Origin: Episyrphus balteatus
Taxonomy: Eukaryota > Arthropoda > Insecta > Diptera > Syrphidae
Reading direction: 5' to 3'
Assembly: GCF_945859705.1 (NCBI RefSeq)
Contig: NC_079135.1
Coordinates: 126,598,551-126,662,550 of the forward strand
DNA length: 64,000 nt
This document shows, piece after piece, positions 1 to 11,030 of this stretch. Below the pieces are notes generated by a model that saw nothing but the letters and a program-made list of their open reading frames with translations, was not told where the DNA came from and ran no database searches. Position numbers and translations under genes: made by a program. Every line of letters begins with the position of its first letter. The stretch's first letter is position 1.

Positions 1-344
1 AAAGTCTACTTTCCCGTAGGTAGGTACTATCACGTCAAACTAGATCAACAGTAGATATGCCTTTGAAGACGTCCATACAAAAACATTATTAGGATCCCAT
101 GAGGAGATCTGTAAAAGATGTACAAGTAACTACTTTTTTTAAAAGGCAGGCAAACGAACTTTTGAATACTTTCTTCGAATTTGCGTGTATCGTGCTAGAT
201 TAGTTTCAGCTGAAACAAACTCCTTCCTCTTTATTTAGTTTCAGCTAATTGATAGATTGATATTGGGGCATAACGTTTTTCATTTTTTGAGTTATTTGCA
301 GCTGCTTTGTGCCCAGTCGGGATGTACCTATACAAATAAAATTA
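1..344. other. AT-rich flank, nothing recognised
   Basis: No coding pattern, repeat arms or RNA gene can be supported here. It is the left flank of the nested hairpin element that starts near 345. Confidence 0.4.
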
Positions 345-414
345 AACTGAAATGAAAAAAAAAATTAGATCGTGCAATTTTTTTCATAGGACGGTTGAGG
401 TTTGACATAAATTA

Positions 415-2318
415 CACGGTGTTACAAAAATGAGGTTTTAAAATATACGCGGGCGGAGACCTATCAGGTTTTGTAGAGCTAGTCGCACTGAATACGAAAC
501 GGTATTTGAAAATCCCCTAACATCCCCAAAATCTGGTGTTACGGGCAAAAAACGGTTTTTTTGACCTTCACCCATTGAAAAAATTCTAGCTTCGACAATT
601 TTTTACCCATTTTCGATTTTTTTACAGTTTCTGATAGAAAATAAATATACCTTTTTAACAATGTATAAAACATATAACTCGGTTAAACCACTTAGAATTT
701 ATAAGCTGTCAAAGTTCAAAAATTCAATTTTTTTTGTCATTTGCCCAACTTCGGCATCAATTTAAAGTATATGTTTTCAAAACAACATGCTATTTAAAAA
801 ATATGTTCTAAAACTATATCTATTTCCCAATTAATCGAGGTATTTTTTTATGAAAATCACTTCAAAAGAAAAAAAAATTTTTCGATTTTAACCCAGATAC
901 AGAAATTCGAACTTTTAGGTATAGAACAAAAATGTTGTTTCGGCACGTAGTAGGATAACTTGGGTGCCAGGATTTGATAACGGGTTTTTGTAGAGGAGCT
1001 CAATAAAAACATTTTTTTTCTTTGAGAGGGGGGTCTTTCTCTCCCCGTTTAGGTGGGAGGGGCATTTTTCTAAAAAAAAATTATCAAAATAAAAAAAAAT
1101 TATTAAAAAACAACGGCAACACTTACAGTAATAAATGATACCATTTCCGAAAGGAAAAATTGTACATTTGATTCTAATTTTTAAATCAATATAATATAAC
1201 CAATAGTTTTTGAAATAATCGATTTCAAAGTTAAAAATAGGCGAACAAAAATTTTTAAAACTCATTTTATACTATTTTTGTCCAGACTGTGAATTTTAGT
1301 AAAAAAATATTTTGAAAAAAAATCTGATAAAATAATTTTTCAATTTTCTCATAAACTAGAAGACATAGAAACATATAGTTTTCACGGTTCGATAAGGAAT
1401 CAATTGAGGCAGTTTTCTGTGTGAGTAATTTTTTTACTAAGATTCACAGTCTGGACAAAAATAGTATAAAATGAGTTTTAAAAAAATTTGTTTGCCTATT
1501 TTTGACTTTGAAATCAATTATTTCAAAAACTATTGGTTATATTATATTGATTTAAAAATTAGAATCAAATGTACAATTTTTCCTTTCGGAAATGGTATCA
1601 TTTATTACTGTAAGTGTTGCCGTTGTGTTTTAATAATTTTTTTTTTATTTTGATAATTTTTTTTTAGAAAAATGCGCCTACCACCTAAACGGGGGAAGAT
1701 AGACCCCCCTCCCAAAGAAAAAAATGTTTGTATTGAGCTCCTCTACAAAAACCCGTTATCAAATCCTGGCGCCCAAATTATCCTACTACGTGCCGAAACA
1801 ACATTTTTGTTCTATACCTTAAAGTTCGAATTTCTGTATCTGGGTTGAAATCGAAAAATTTTTTTTTCTGAGCCAATTTTGAAGTGATTTTCATAAAAAA
1901 TACCTCGATTGATTGAGAAATAGATATTGTTTTAGAATGAATTTTTTAAATAGCATGTTGTTTTGAAAACATATACTTTAAATTGATGCCGAAGTTGGGC
2001 AAATGACAAAAAAAATTGAATTTTTGAACTTTGACAGCTTATAAATTCTAAGTGGTTTAACCGAGTTACATGTTTTATACATTGTTAAAAAGGTATATTT
2101 ATTTTCTATCAGAAACTGAAAAAAAATCGAAAATGGGTAAAAAATTGTAGAAGATAGAATTTTTTCAATGGGTGAAGGTCCAAAAAACCGTTTTTTGCCC
2201 GTAACTCCAGATTTTGGGGGTGTTAGGGGATTTTCAAATACCGTTTCGTATTCAGTGCGACTAGCTCTACAAAACCTGATAGGTCTCCGCCAGCGTATAT
2301 TTTGAGTGTTACACCGTG
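415..2318. mobile_element. FB1 foldback element, 1.9 kb, arms of about 893 bp
   Basis: The arms 415-1307 and 1425-2318 are inverted copies of each other over nearly their whole length, leaving a loop of about 117 bp. The termini are CACGGTGTTAC on the left and GTTACACCGTG on the right, flanked on both sides by TTA (412-414 and 2319-2321), a 3-bp target duplication. Open frames in the arms are mirror images of each other and are not genes. There is no transposase, so it would be non-autonomous. CAC ends with a TWA-type duplication recall PIF/Harbinger-like or CMC-like (CACTA/Chapaev) DNA transposons; this is inference from the ends only. The similarity of the arms suggests recent insertion or arm-to-arm conversion. 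Confidence 0.8.
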
Positions 2319-2548
2319 TTATATGGATAAAACTTGCAGGAAATTTTATTTTCTATAACTTTAATCTTGGTAAATTTTTCTATATGACCCACATTTTTCG
2401 AGTTAATTTGAAAAAAACTATTCCCTTACTCAGCTGCAACGTTGCGTTGTACCCGCTTCGAGTATAGATTTTAAGATCAACGCAATATGGGAGTGTTTTT
2501 ATATGTTTTTCTCAAAATCGGCATTTTAAACAAAATGAGTAAATATTA

Positions 2549-2552
<4 letters not shown>

Positions 2553-2634
<82 letters not shown>
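2553..2634 (+). repeat. (GA)n microsatellite
   Basis: About 80 bp of GA dinucleotide with one GAAAGA interruption near 2590. It sits in the loop of the outer hairpin element. Confidence 0.95.
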
Positions 2635-2728
2635 TTACAAACAAAAACAAGTAGTAGTAGAAAAAGATAGGGACAGATAGCGACCATACGTTAACGAACG
2701 TATGCCGTAATTCGACCCCAGTATTTTT

Positions 2729-3409
2729 ACTTGCTCTATAGGGCAAGTATTGGTTTCGTGTAGAAAAAAAAAATTCGAGGTTTTAATCAAAACCAACATT
2801 ACGATGATGGAGAAGATCAAACAAGTAGTTTTCGTCATGCCGTCTGTCGGTCTGTGCGTGTGTGCGTCTGTGCGTCCATCTGTACATCGAGCGAGGGCCT
2901 AAACGGATGTATGGATTTACTTGAAACTTACTACAGATGATTTTTACGTAATTCCCTAGACCAGTTTTTTTTTTATTTTTTTAATATCTCCTTTTTAACG
3001 CATATCTCCCATATAACGTTTTCGAGGTATTGCAATTTTCTCGAAAACGGCTCTAACGATTTTGATTAAATTTGGTGTACGTAATATTCTTATTGATTCT
3101 AACAAAACTGCCTTTTTAGTTTTTCTCAAAAAATTCGAAGAATGGAAATTTGGCGTTGCCGTTTTTCAAAAATTGACATATTTTTTAAGTTCATATGTTT
3201 CATCAAAGTCAATTTTATTCAAAATTTACAGACATAATTTTGAAGTGCAAAATGTAAAAAGAAATTAAAAAAAAAGTTTTTGAAAAAAAATTTTTTAATT
3301 TAATTTTTTTAACTTTCGATTTAAAAAAATTTTTTTTTCCACACTAAACAAAATCTTAAATTTCCAATAGATATATAAGATAAAGATAATTGGAACTACA
3401 AGAGCAAGT
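2729..3409 (+). mobile_element. ACTTGC-ended short element, copy A
   Basis: It starts ACTTGCTCTATAGGGCAAGT, itself a small hairpin, and ends CTACAAGAGCAAGT, so the ends are inverted repeats of ACTTGCTC. Inside is a run of GTCTGTGCGTGTGTGCGTCT followed by a segment with AACGGCTCTAACGATTTTGA. The same structure recurs inverted at 11031..11728 and partly at 57150..57720. It is non-coding. The piece CGACCCAGTCGTGCATTTTA, found next to one end in other copies, suggests the full element reaches slightly further out. Confidence 0.6.
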
Positions 3410-3590
3410 ACGTGTTACAATGACATCAGTTATAATATTTACTCATTTTTCTTAACTTAACACTTACCGATTTTTAAAAAAGTGCCTTTTGTTTATAAAT
3501 TTTACTCAAAGCGGGTACAATGGACCTCAACCGTCCTATGAAAAAAAATTACAAGATCTAATTTTTTCCATTTGAAATATTTAATTCGAA

Positions 3591-5290
3591 CCACAAAAGG
3601 GTTATCAATTTTTTTTGTCAAAAATCACCCTTAAGCGTATTTTTTTGAAATTCCAATAGAATATTAACACAATTCCATCTAGCCGGCATCTGCCTGGTAG
3701 GCATTTTGTCGAATTAATTTAATTTTCTTCCTTTGACAGGTAAAATGCGTGGCATGATACACATCAAAGGAAATTTTTTTTGTATTTTGTTATCCTTTCA
3801 AAAATAATAAAAAAAATAAATAAAATTAAAAAAAAATAAACAAAACAAAAAGTAAATACAAAAATAAAACATAACTCATTTTATTAGATGCATGGCATAG
3901 TATAAACTCTCGTACGCCAAGTACACTTTATGCAGCATCATCATTGCTGGTGGTATATACCAAAATCGTTCCTGACGTCTACATATTGTTGAAATGGTTT
4001 CAAAAACCGACAACGGACATAAAAAAAAAAAATCATCAAAATCTGGCAAACAGCCAAAAATTCCAACTCTGACTCCGACTCCTGTGTGTGTGTAGGTAGT
4101 TTATCCAGGACAAAGTTTCAGTTTCTAGAAGAATGTTTTCCCGCAGGTCATGGCCTAGTAGTGGGTACTGGTTGAGCTTGTGTTAGCTTTCTGTACTGTA
4201 AATTCAAGGCGGCAACGCGACGATGAATTCGGTGAGGCGGTGCAGATAGATATCCATATATGAAAATATATATACTCGCATATCCTTGTTAAGGCAAAAA
4301 ACTTGTTGTTATAAATTTATTTTAATGTTCTCTCTCAAAAACTCTGCAGTCAAGCAGGAACCAGGACCAAAATCATCATCAGGCAGCAATGTTGGAAACC
4401 AGAGAGTAGCTGAAATGTACCAACATTGTGAAAAAACGACAGATGACAGGTAGGTTGGTAGTACATAGGTATTCGGCGTACATATGCAAGAAGGCATGAA
4501 TGGAGTTGAGCCAAAGGCGCATTTGCGCGACTATAATGTTTAATTAAGTTAATAACATGATTTTCGGAAGGAGAGCGATAGACTGAGCTTAATAATATTT
4601 TATGCTTGGATTGTCGTCGTATGAAATAATTTGCTTAAGGTTAAGGCAAAAACAATTTGAAGATAATGAAAAGAGAGCCTTTTGCTTAGTAAATTGGATT
4701 ATATGTTTTATATATTGTGTTTGAGCTTGACTTTGTTAGATATAGGTACCGATGAGCTAACACAAACTTCAACGTGTGTAACTGTACGTGTAAAAATAAT
4801 TTTTACTTTACGAGTTGAGACTGTATATCCTGACTGTATATTTTAAACAATCGATCAACGGTTCCAACAGAAAATATTATCCAATTTTCAAAATGGAGAG
4901 ATGTTTACATATTAGTTTACATATTAAAATTAGTAAATTATTCAGTATATTGTGAATATTTATGTTACTTTGGGCTTCCAGTACTAACTACTTTAAAGTA
5001 TTTACTTTTCTATAAAGTCTTTGAATGCGTTCATAACAAATGAATGTCAATTGTGTATTCCTCGAAAAAGGCAGTAGGTAGGTACTCCTAAAAATCCATC
5101 GCACTAACCATTGCACCACAGGGTACTTCATTCAGCAAAGAAAAGGATTTTTTTAAATTTTAAACAACAGTTTATTACAGCGTGTAAGACATATACAATC
5201 TTCATTAACAAGCTAGCCGGAAAGGAACCTCCAAAGTTGAAGACACCAAATAAAATTTTTCACACATTTTTACTTGCGATATAGGTACTA
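3591..5290. other. AT-rich stretch without recognised genes
   Basis: Simple A/T tracts (3790-3860), a short GT run near 4084 and otherwise low-copy-looking sequence. No reading frame has family resemblance or splice-supported structure. Confidence 0.4.
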
Positions 5291-5291
5291 T

Positions 5292-5500
5292 ACAGGGTGT
5301 CCCAAAAGTTAACGTCGAAACGAAAACGGTAGATAGGGTAGGTGGTGACAGTTATCAGAAAAATAATAAAAAAAATCGCAGCCATATATCTTGTGAATTA
5401 TGGGCTTTTGAAAAAAAGTCGAAAAAATGGTCACCCTGTGACGGTTTTTCATGTGCCGTGACTACAAATCTTAATTTTTCTCATTTTTTTCTTTTGCTAC
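5292..5500 (+). repeat. ACAGGGTGTCCC repeat end
   Basis: It begins ACAGGGTGTCCCAAAAGT, and the same 18 bases occur at 63873. Sequences of this type are common as dispersed-element ends in arthropod genomes (general knowledge). The right limit is not visible. Confidence 0.4.
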
Positions 5501-5673
5501 GCAACCTTAAATAACCCTGCTCCCAAATGCATTCAAAAATTTTAACTCAGCTGCATCAGTTTTAAAGCAAATATTACTTTTTTGCCCAACTAAGTACTAA
5601 ACAATTTTACATGACTCTTATTCAATGAACCGTAGTGTAAAAAAAATGCTCTACGATGTTTCGGCAAGTTACC

Positions 5674-5980
5674 TTAAAAGTTGGTGTGTTCAATTCTCTT
5701 TTCAAAATGGTATAACATTGTTGAGAATATTTCATAAATAACCGAGATAAAATTTTTTTTCTTAAGAAATCCGACTTTTTTATTAGGTAGTTTTCCCATA
5801 TTATTTAAGTTTTGTACCCTTTCAGAACTTTTCAGAACACAAAAACTTAAATAATATGGGAAAATTACCTAATAAAAAAGTCGGATTTCTTAAGAAAAAA
5901 AATTTTATCTCGGTTATTTATGGAATATTCTCAACAATGTTATACCATTTTGAAAAGAGAATTGAACACACTAACTTTTA
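5674..5980. repeat. Near-perfect 142-bp inverted repeat (hairpin)
   Basis: The arms 5674-5815 and 5839-5980 are inverted copies with only a few differences, separated by a loop of about 23 bases. Each arm contains AAATCCGACTTTTTTATTAG or its complement. Transcription would give a long double-stranded stem. It lies between the ACAGGGTGTCCC repeat and the GTCTGTCTGT repeat, so it may belong to a larger element. No target duplication was identified. Confidence 0.8.
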
Positions 5981-5985
5981 ACCAA

Positions 5986-7150
5986 CTTAAGAGAATGCCA
6001 GAAAAGTGGGTCCCGGAAGTCCGTCTGTCTGTCTGTCTGTATAAGGAGCTACAGCCTGAACGCAGCGCCTGAGATGGCTAGGTCACGTGGAGCGCATGGA
6101 CAACAATGCTCCGGCCCGGAAAGTTTTCGACTCCAACCCACAGGGCGCAGTAGAGGAAGACCTCGTCTGAGGTGGCGCAACCAAGTGGCAGGGGACCTCA
6201 ATCAACTTGGCGTGCGCAACTGGAAGCAGCGAGCTAAGGATAGAGCTGGCTGGCGAAGCTTGTTGGTTGAAGCCCAAATCCACAGCGGATTGTAGCCGCC
6301 TTACGGCGGCGCTGGTCACCCATTAAGCCTGAACGGATGGACCGATTGACTTTAAACTTGGTATATAGCATTTTTTGGAGACTCTCCAGAAGGGTTTTTA
6401 GAATTAATTTTTTTGGACCAAAAATAACGGTACTTGTCATATACCGATTTTAGTAAAGTTGAAATTGCTCAAAAACGGCTCCAACGATTTTGTTTAAAAA
6501 ATTCAAATGTAAGTTTTAAAACAAGGTCTATCTTCTAATGAAAAAAATTTTTTTTTGAAAATCATTATTAACGGTACCTGCCATAGAACCGTTGTTTTAA
6601 AATCCGATTATCTCCAATTTCAACGAAACTTTTTGTGAAGAAGCATTTATATAATTTTAATATAAGCCAAAAACAAAATTTCGAAAAAAATAATTTTTGG
6701 ATTAAAAAAAAAAATTATTATTATTATTATTTTTTTTTTTGAAAAATCAAATTTTTGAAAACGGGACATTGAATTTTTTTGAAATTTTGGTTTTAGATGT
6801 TGATTAGTGATTTCTACAAAATGGCATACCAATTTTATGTTAAAACTTTTTTTCCAAAAAATTATTTATAAAAAATTAGTTTTTTAAAAAACGGCTCTAA
6901 CGATTTTGAAAATGTTTTTTCTAAAAATGCATCTTAGTTTATCAAACAAAACTGCATACTTGTTTTGGTGGGCAATTTGATTTAAGATTTTATTTTATTT
7001 TTTTTTAAATCGAATTTTAATTTTTTTTTGTTTTGTACCTATATAGTAGGTACCTACATTTTCCAAATTTCTATGTAAAAAGTCTTAAAAATTTAAGCAA
7101 CTTTAACTCTAACAGCAAGTTCGTGCGACCCAGTCGTGCATTTTATTTTT
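5986..7150 (+). repeat. Dispersed repeat E, copy 1 (GTCTGTCTGT / AACGGTACC type)
   Basis: The repeat holds GTCTGTCTGTCTGTCTGT at about 6023-6040, then CGGATGGACCGATTGACTTT, then two AACGGTACYTG(C)CATA motifs. It ends in a piece with GTGCGACCCAGTCGTGCATT near 7125-7145. A second copy runs 18060-18598 and continues at 20768-20975. This copy is interrupted by the LINE tail at 6063..6325. It is non-coding. Confidence 0.5.
6063..6325 (+). mobile_element. 5'-truncated non-LTR retrotransposon tail (dead ORF2 C-terminus)
   Basis: The translation contains LRWLGHVERMDNNAPARKVF in one frame and RGRPRLRWRNQVAGDL followed by RNWKQRAKDRAGWRSLLVEA in another, separated by a frameshift near 6145. These are the typical last residues of insect LINE ORF2 proteins after the reverse transcriptase. 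The stop codon is followed by a short 3' end with the hairpin GCCGCCTTACGGCGGC. The insert is flanked by a perfect 10-bp direct repeat AGCCTGAACG (6053-6062 and 6326-6335), the expected target-site duplication. The short 3' tail would suit an RTE-like clade, but this is only a guess. It cannot be active. Confidence 0.8.
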
Positions 7151-7547
7151 TAAATACATAGAATAAAATTAAGGATTAGGAGTGCCCCATCAATTGATAA
7201 GACTACAAAAATTCAGTCATCTTTTCTAGTCAGCTCGATTTCCAATTTTGGACTGGATATCGACTTTAACCTGGTAGCTCAATGGTAGTTTAGGACTCTC
7301 TTTCCTTACTGTACTCTCCGTGTGTCTGTGTTAAAATTGAAGACATTACGGATTGGAGTATTGATGTTCATTGTCCTTATCCCAGCCATTGCAAAAGTTT
7401 AATATTCTACGCTTGATTTCTGCGCTGACGCAGTTTTCTAAATTTAAGACAGTGACCAATTTAAGATTATACCTGTCTATATTTACTTTCTAAACAAGTC
7501 TGATAGTGGGAATCGTGGGAACCTTTTGTTCCCCTTGTGATGTTCTT
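7151..7547. other. Gene-free stretch with a tRNA A-box-like motif
   Basis: GGTAGCTCAATGGTAGTT near 7270-7287 looks like the A box of a tRNA-derived SINE, but no B box follows at the right distance. Nothing else is recognised. Confidence 0.3.
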
Positions 7548-7935
7548 TAAGTCAAAGGCTTTCACCGGGAATAAAACAGCTTTCCCTGGCGGTTGAACAG
7601 CTTTCGCTAGCATCAAATAACTTTCGACGGCAATCACACAATCAAATAGTTTTCACTGGGAGTCAAACAGTTTTCGCTGGAATTTTCACCGGCAATTAAA
7701 CAGTTTTCACTGGGAGTTGAACAGCTTCAACTGGCATCAAACGGCTTTCACCAAAAATCAAACAGTTTCACTGGCGGTCAAACAGCTTTCACTAGCATGA
7801 AACGTCTTTCACCGGCAACCAAATAGTTTTCACTGGGAGTCGAACAGTTTTTGCTGGTATTTTCAAGGGCAATCAAACAGTTTTTCCTGGTAGATGAACA
7901 GCTTTCACTGGCATCAAACGACTTTCATCGACAAT
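7548..7935 (+). repeat. Degenerate minisatellite of about 21 bp with a 177-bp higher-order period
   Basis: Variants of CAAACAGTTTTCACTGG repeat about every 20-22 bases. A block starting TTTCACTGGGAGTC at 7651 returns at 7828, giving a higher-order period of 177 bp. All three forward frames are interrupted, so it does not encode a repeat protein. Confidence 0.8.
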
Positions 7936-8410
7936 GAAAGAGAGATATTCAAGGGAGATATTCTCTCCCGAAAATTACCTGAAAACCAAATTAAACCAAA
8001 TTAAATCAATAAATTTAATCCCATGGTTAATGGAATTATAAATAAAAAGTTTATGGATTCCTACGAACTCAAAGAGTGTTTTTTATCACGGATAAATATT
8101 TATCTTTCTCCCTCAACAATACAACAAAGCGATTTTATTTTATTTTTTTTATTTCATCTAAAATTTTGTATCAAAAACAAAATCACAAAGACAAAGAGCG
8201 ATTAAAAATCATAAAATTTCATTATGGACTTTGAGGCTATATACAACATTGCAGTAGTGCCCACAAAATTGTGGTCGCTGGTCAAGAAAAAAAGTCTACA
8301 AAAAAAAAAAAAAAAAAAATCAAAACCTTTGCCTGGCGCTTTTACGTTGCTTTTCCATCGTAAATCCTTTTTTATTTTCTCCACAAACACAAACTAAACA
8401 ATCAAAATCC
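7936..8410. other. AT-rich stretch with poly(A) tract
   Basis: Contains a run of about 20 A at 8299-8318 and otherwise no recognisable feature. Confidence 0.4.
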
Positions 8411-8418
8411 TTTTTATA

Positions 8419-8495
8419 ACGATGACTAGGACGACGACGATGGTGATAGCGGCGGCGGCGGCGGCGATGGCAATGATGATGGTGATGATAAAAGT
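8419..8495 (+). repeat. GAC / GGC / GAT trinucleotide repeats
   Basis: GACGACGACGATGG is followed by GCGGCGGCGGCGGCG and then GATGATGGTGATGAT. This is a mixed trinucleotide tract in otherwise AT-rich DNA. Confidence 0.85.
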
Positions 8496-8500
8496 TTGTA

Positions 8501-9233
8501 AAACACGAGATTCAATTTAACAACCTCCCCGGGATGATGCGAGAGTAAATTCCTATGGTATAAACACAGTGAGGCGAATGAGTTAGGGTGGTACAAAAAA
8601 AAAAGGAAATAAAATTTCGAAAAAAAATATCTCAGCTTTGGCTTTTTCACTTTGTATCAGGGAGAGCTCTGTATACTAAAACATAGAGCTGAACTGATAT
8701 TTTTTTGCCAAAGGACCAAATAACAATTTGCACAGTGAAGTGCAAAAAATGTAATAAGTCACGGTTAAATGATCAAAGTGACGCAGGATAACCTTCGCAA
8801 AAAGCAGCATTGAAACCATCGCATCGCCATCCTTATATAGCACATCGTTCAGGCGTTTGTTTTCTGTTTTATTAGATTTTATTTATTTTTTATTTTTGTT
8901 TTAGTTTTTTGCTTCAAAATAAAAAAAAAGTAAAATGATTTTTTTTTGGAATAAAATTGTTTGTTTATATACACGTTATGATAGTTTGTGGAACTCACAT
9001 TTACTATAAAATAATTTAACATGCATTAAAATGTGGAAAAGGAAACAAACAATGCAGAGTATTTTATAGTTTTTATCTTCAAAATATGTGATCTCAAAAA
9101 ATTTAGTCTGGTTGTCAAAAAGTAAAAATGTTAGGAAAATTAATCTTTTTTTAGTCATCTATCGCAAGGGTGGACAAAGATTGTCGAAAAATTCTGTCAA
9201 ATTATTCGAAAGTGCTTAGCAGTGAATTGATAT
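8501..9233. other. No recognised gene
   Basis: AT-rich, with poly(A) at 8597-8606 and poly(T) tracts. Nothing is supported as coding or RNA. Confidence 0.4.
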
Positions 9234-9756
9234 CACTGGTCTGCAAAATTTAACTTTTTTTTCTCCTTCAAATAATTTTTTGATATTATGAAAGATTAGA
9301 CTTTCCTGAATCTAAATCTGGTTTCAGAAAAATTCTATCAGGTACCATTTTTGAAAAATGTGGGTAGTTTCTAAAAAAATCACCCTTTTAGATTCATTTG
9401 ATCTTGTATAAAATTAAAACTATTTGTCGCATTGAGCTCAAATTTGGAGGACTTATTCCTCATAATATGACCTTAATTAAGGTGTTTTATATTTAAAAAG
9501 TCAAGTATGTAAAAAAAAACCATAATAAAATACATTAAACAAATTTTTGAAGTGTTTTGTAATTTTTTATACTACTGTTCTATTTAGAAATATCTTATTT
9601 GTAATAAACCTATCGATAAACTGCCTTGTAAAGCTTTAGATTTGTTTCTCCTAGAAATAAAAGTATACTTTTCTTATAGTTTTTGATGTGCTGAGTTAGA
9701 ATTCGAAGTCAAAAAAATTTTTTTTTAGAAAATCTCAAAAAAAACTACTTTATCTA

Positions 9757-10846
9757 CACTGAACCAAATCCTTACGTAAATACAACGAAAAAATTCGTTG
9801 AGCCAACGAAAATTTAATTAATTTTCAGCCGATGAAAAATTTAATTGGCTCAACGAAATGGCTTTCATCCGTTAATGAAGAACTTCATCAATCAACGAAA
9901 ACTGTAGTATTTTAATGAAATTTTTTATAAAAATTTTTGATCGAGAGTTAATGAATTTTTACATCACTTTACGAAATTTTTCATCGATTAACGTAAAATT
10001 TAATTAACCACGGTGATATTTTTCGTTAGTCAATGTATTTTTTGATTAATTTATGAAAGAATTTTCGTTAGCTAACGAATTTTTTCGTAAATTTAATGAA
10101 CATTTTTATTAAATTACGAAAAAATATTTGTTAGCTAACGAAACTTTTCGTTGTATTAATTGTATTTTTTTTATTAGACTTGTTAAATTATTAATTTAAT
10201 ATAGTCCAAACCAAAAATTTTCGTTTCGACCCGGTGGAGCTCACTTAAGTCAACTGATTAGTCCGACTTATCGTGAGACACCTTGTCAATACGCAAATAT
10301 TTTTTATATTCAGCTCAGCTTACATAGATTTTTAAACAAAAACCTAATGTGAACTATATAAAGCAAGATTCAATTTTTAATCATTAAAACAGAAATGCAC
10401 CCAAGTCTACGTTTGTTTTTTGTAAGGCAACGATTTTTTTCGTTAACTGATGTATTTTTCCATAAGCCAATGTAATATTTCATTAGTATATGAAGAATTT
10501 TCATAACCTTATGAAGATTTTCGTTAGTTAATGTTGAATTTCATAAGTTAATGAATTTTTTCGTTACATAATTAAAACTTTAATAAAGTAAGGAAAAAAT
10601 TCTTATTTTTATTCTTTAAAATGAGTATGAAATTTTTCGTTAATTGATGAATCTTTTCATTGAATTGGATTTTTTGGCACTAAAAAGGGAGAAAAAGTAT
10701 ATGAAACGTTTTCATTAATTGATGAAGGTTTTCATATTACGAAAAATTACATTTTTTCGTTGAGCCAACGAAAGTTTCGTTGGGCCAACGAAAATGTAGT
10801 GTATGAAACGATTTTCGTAATTTTACGAAATTTATTATTTTCAGTG
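9757..10846. mobile_element. TTCGTTA/TAACGAA palindrome-lattice element
   Basis: The ends are CACTGAACCAAATCC and AATAATAAATTT...CAGTG reading inward (outer CACTGAA on both), with TA outside each end. Nearly the whole 1.09 kb is made of short self-complementary motifs such as TTTCGTTAGCTAACGAA, TTCGTTGAGCCAACGAA and TCATTAATTGATGAA, spaced roughly every 20 to 30 bases. No coding frame is present. It sits inside the FB2 element at 9234..11950. Confidence 0.55.
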
Positions 10847-11030
10847 TAAAAAAACAGAGCTGACCGAAATTTTTTGAGTTCGTATTCAAAATCAGCATAC
10901 TAAAGTCCATTAGAAAAGTATACTTTTGTTTCTTTATGGTAAGATATGCCAAAACCCAATAAACTTAGATATCTCGGAGAAGAAAAGAGATATTGAGAAG
11001 ATTGAAACTGAATTTGAAAGAAAATAAAAT

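Larger units (their letters stand above)
345..3590. mobile_element. Outer hairpin element carrying two nested insertions
   Basis: The piece at 351-402 (containing CATAGGACGGTTGAGG) recurs inverted at about 3527-3590. A second inverted pair is GTACCCGCTTCGAGTA near 2449 against a match near 3505-3522, and a third is ATGAGTAAATATTATAA near 2534 against 3428-3446. The pairs are in nested order, so they are two arms of one hairpin. The left arm is interrupted by the foldback at 415..2318, and the loop holds a GA microsatellite and the element at 2729..3409. No protein is encoded. The outer ends are not sharply defined, so the limits are approximate. Confidence 0.5.

Noticed and set aside
915..1653. 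Two similar frames of 116 and 60 residues on opposite strands
   Set aside because: Mirror-image translations of the two FB1 arms; AT-rich, no domain.
7548..7935. Regular repeats with variable spacers resembling a CRISPR array
   Set aside because: Units are degenerate and contiguous, spacers are not unique sequence, and the DNA is eukaryotic.
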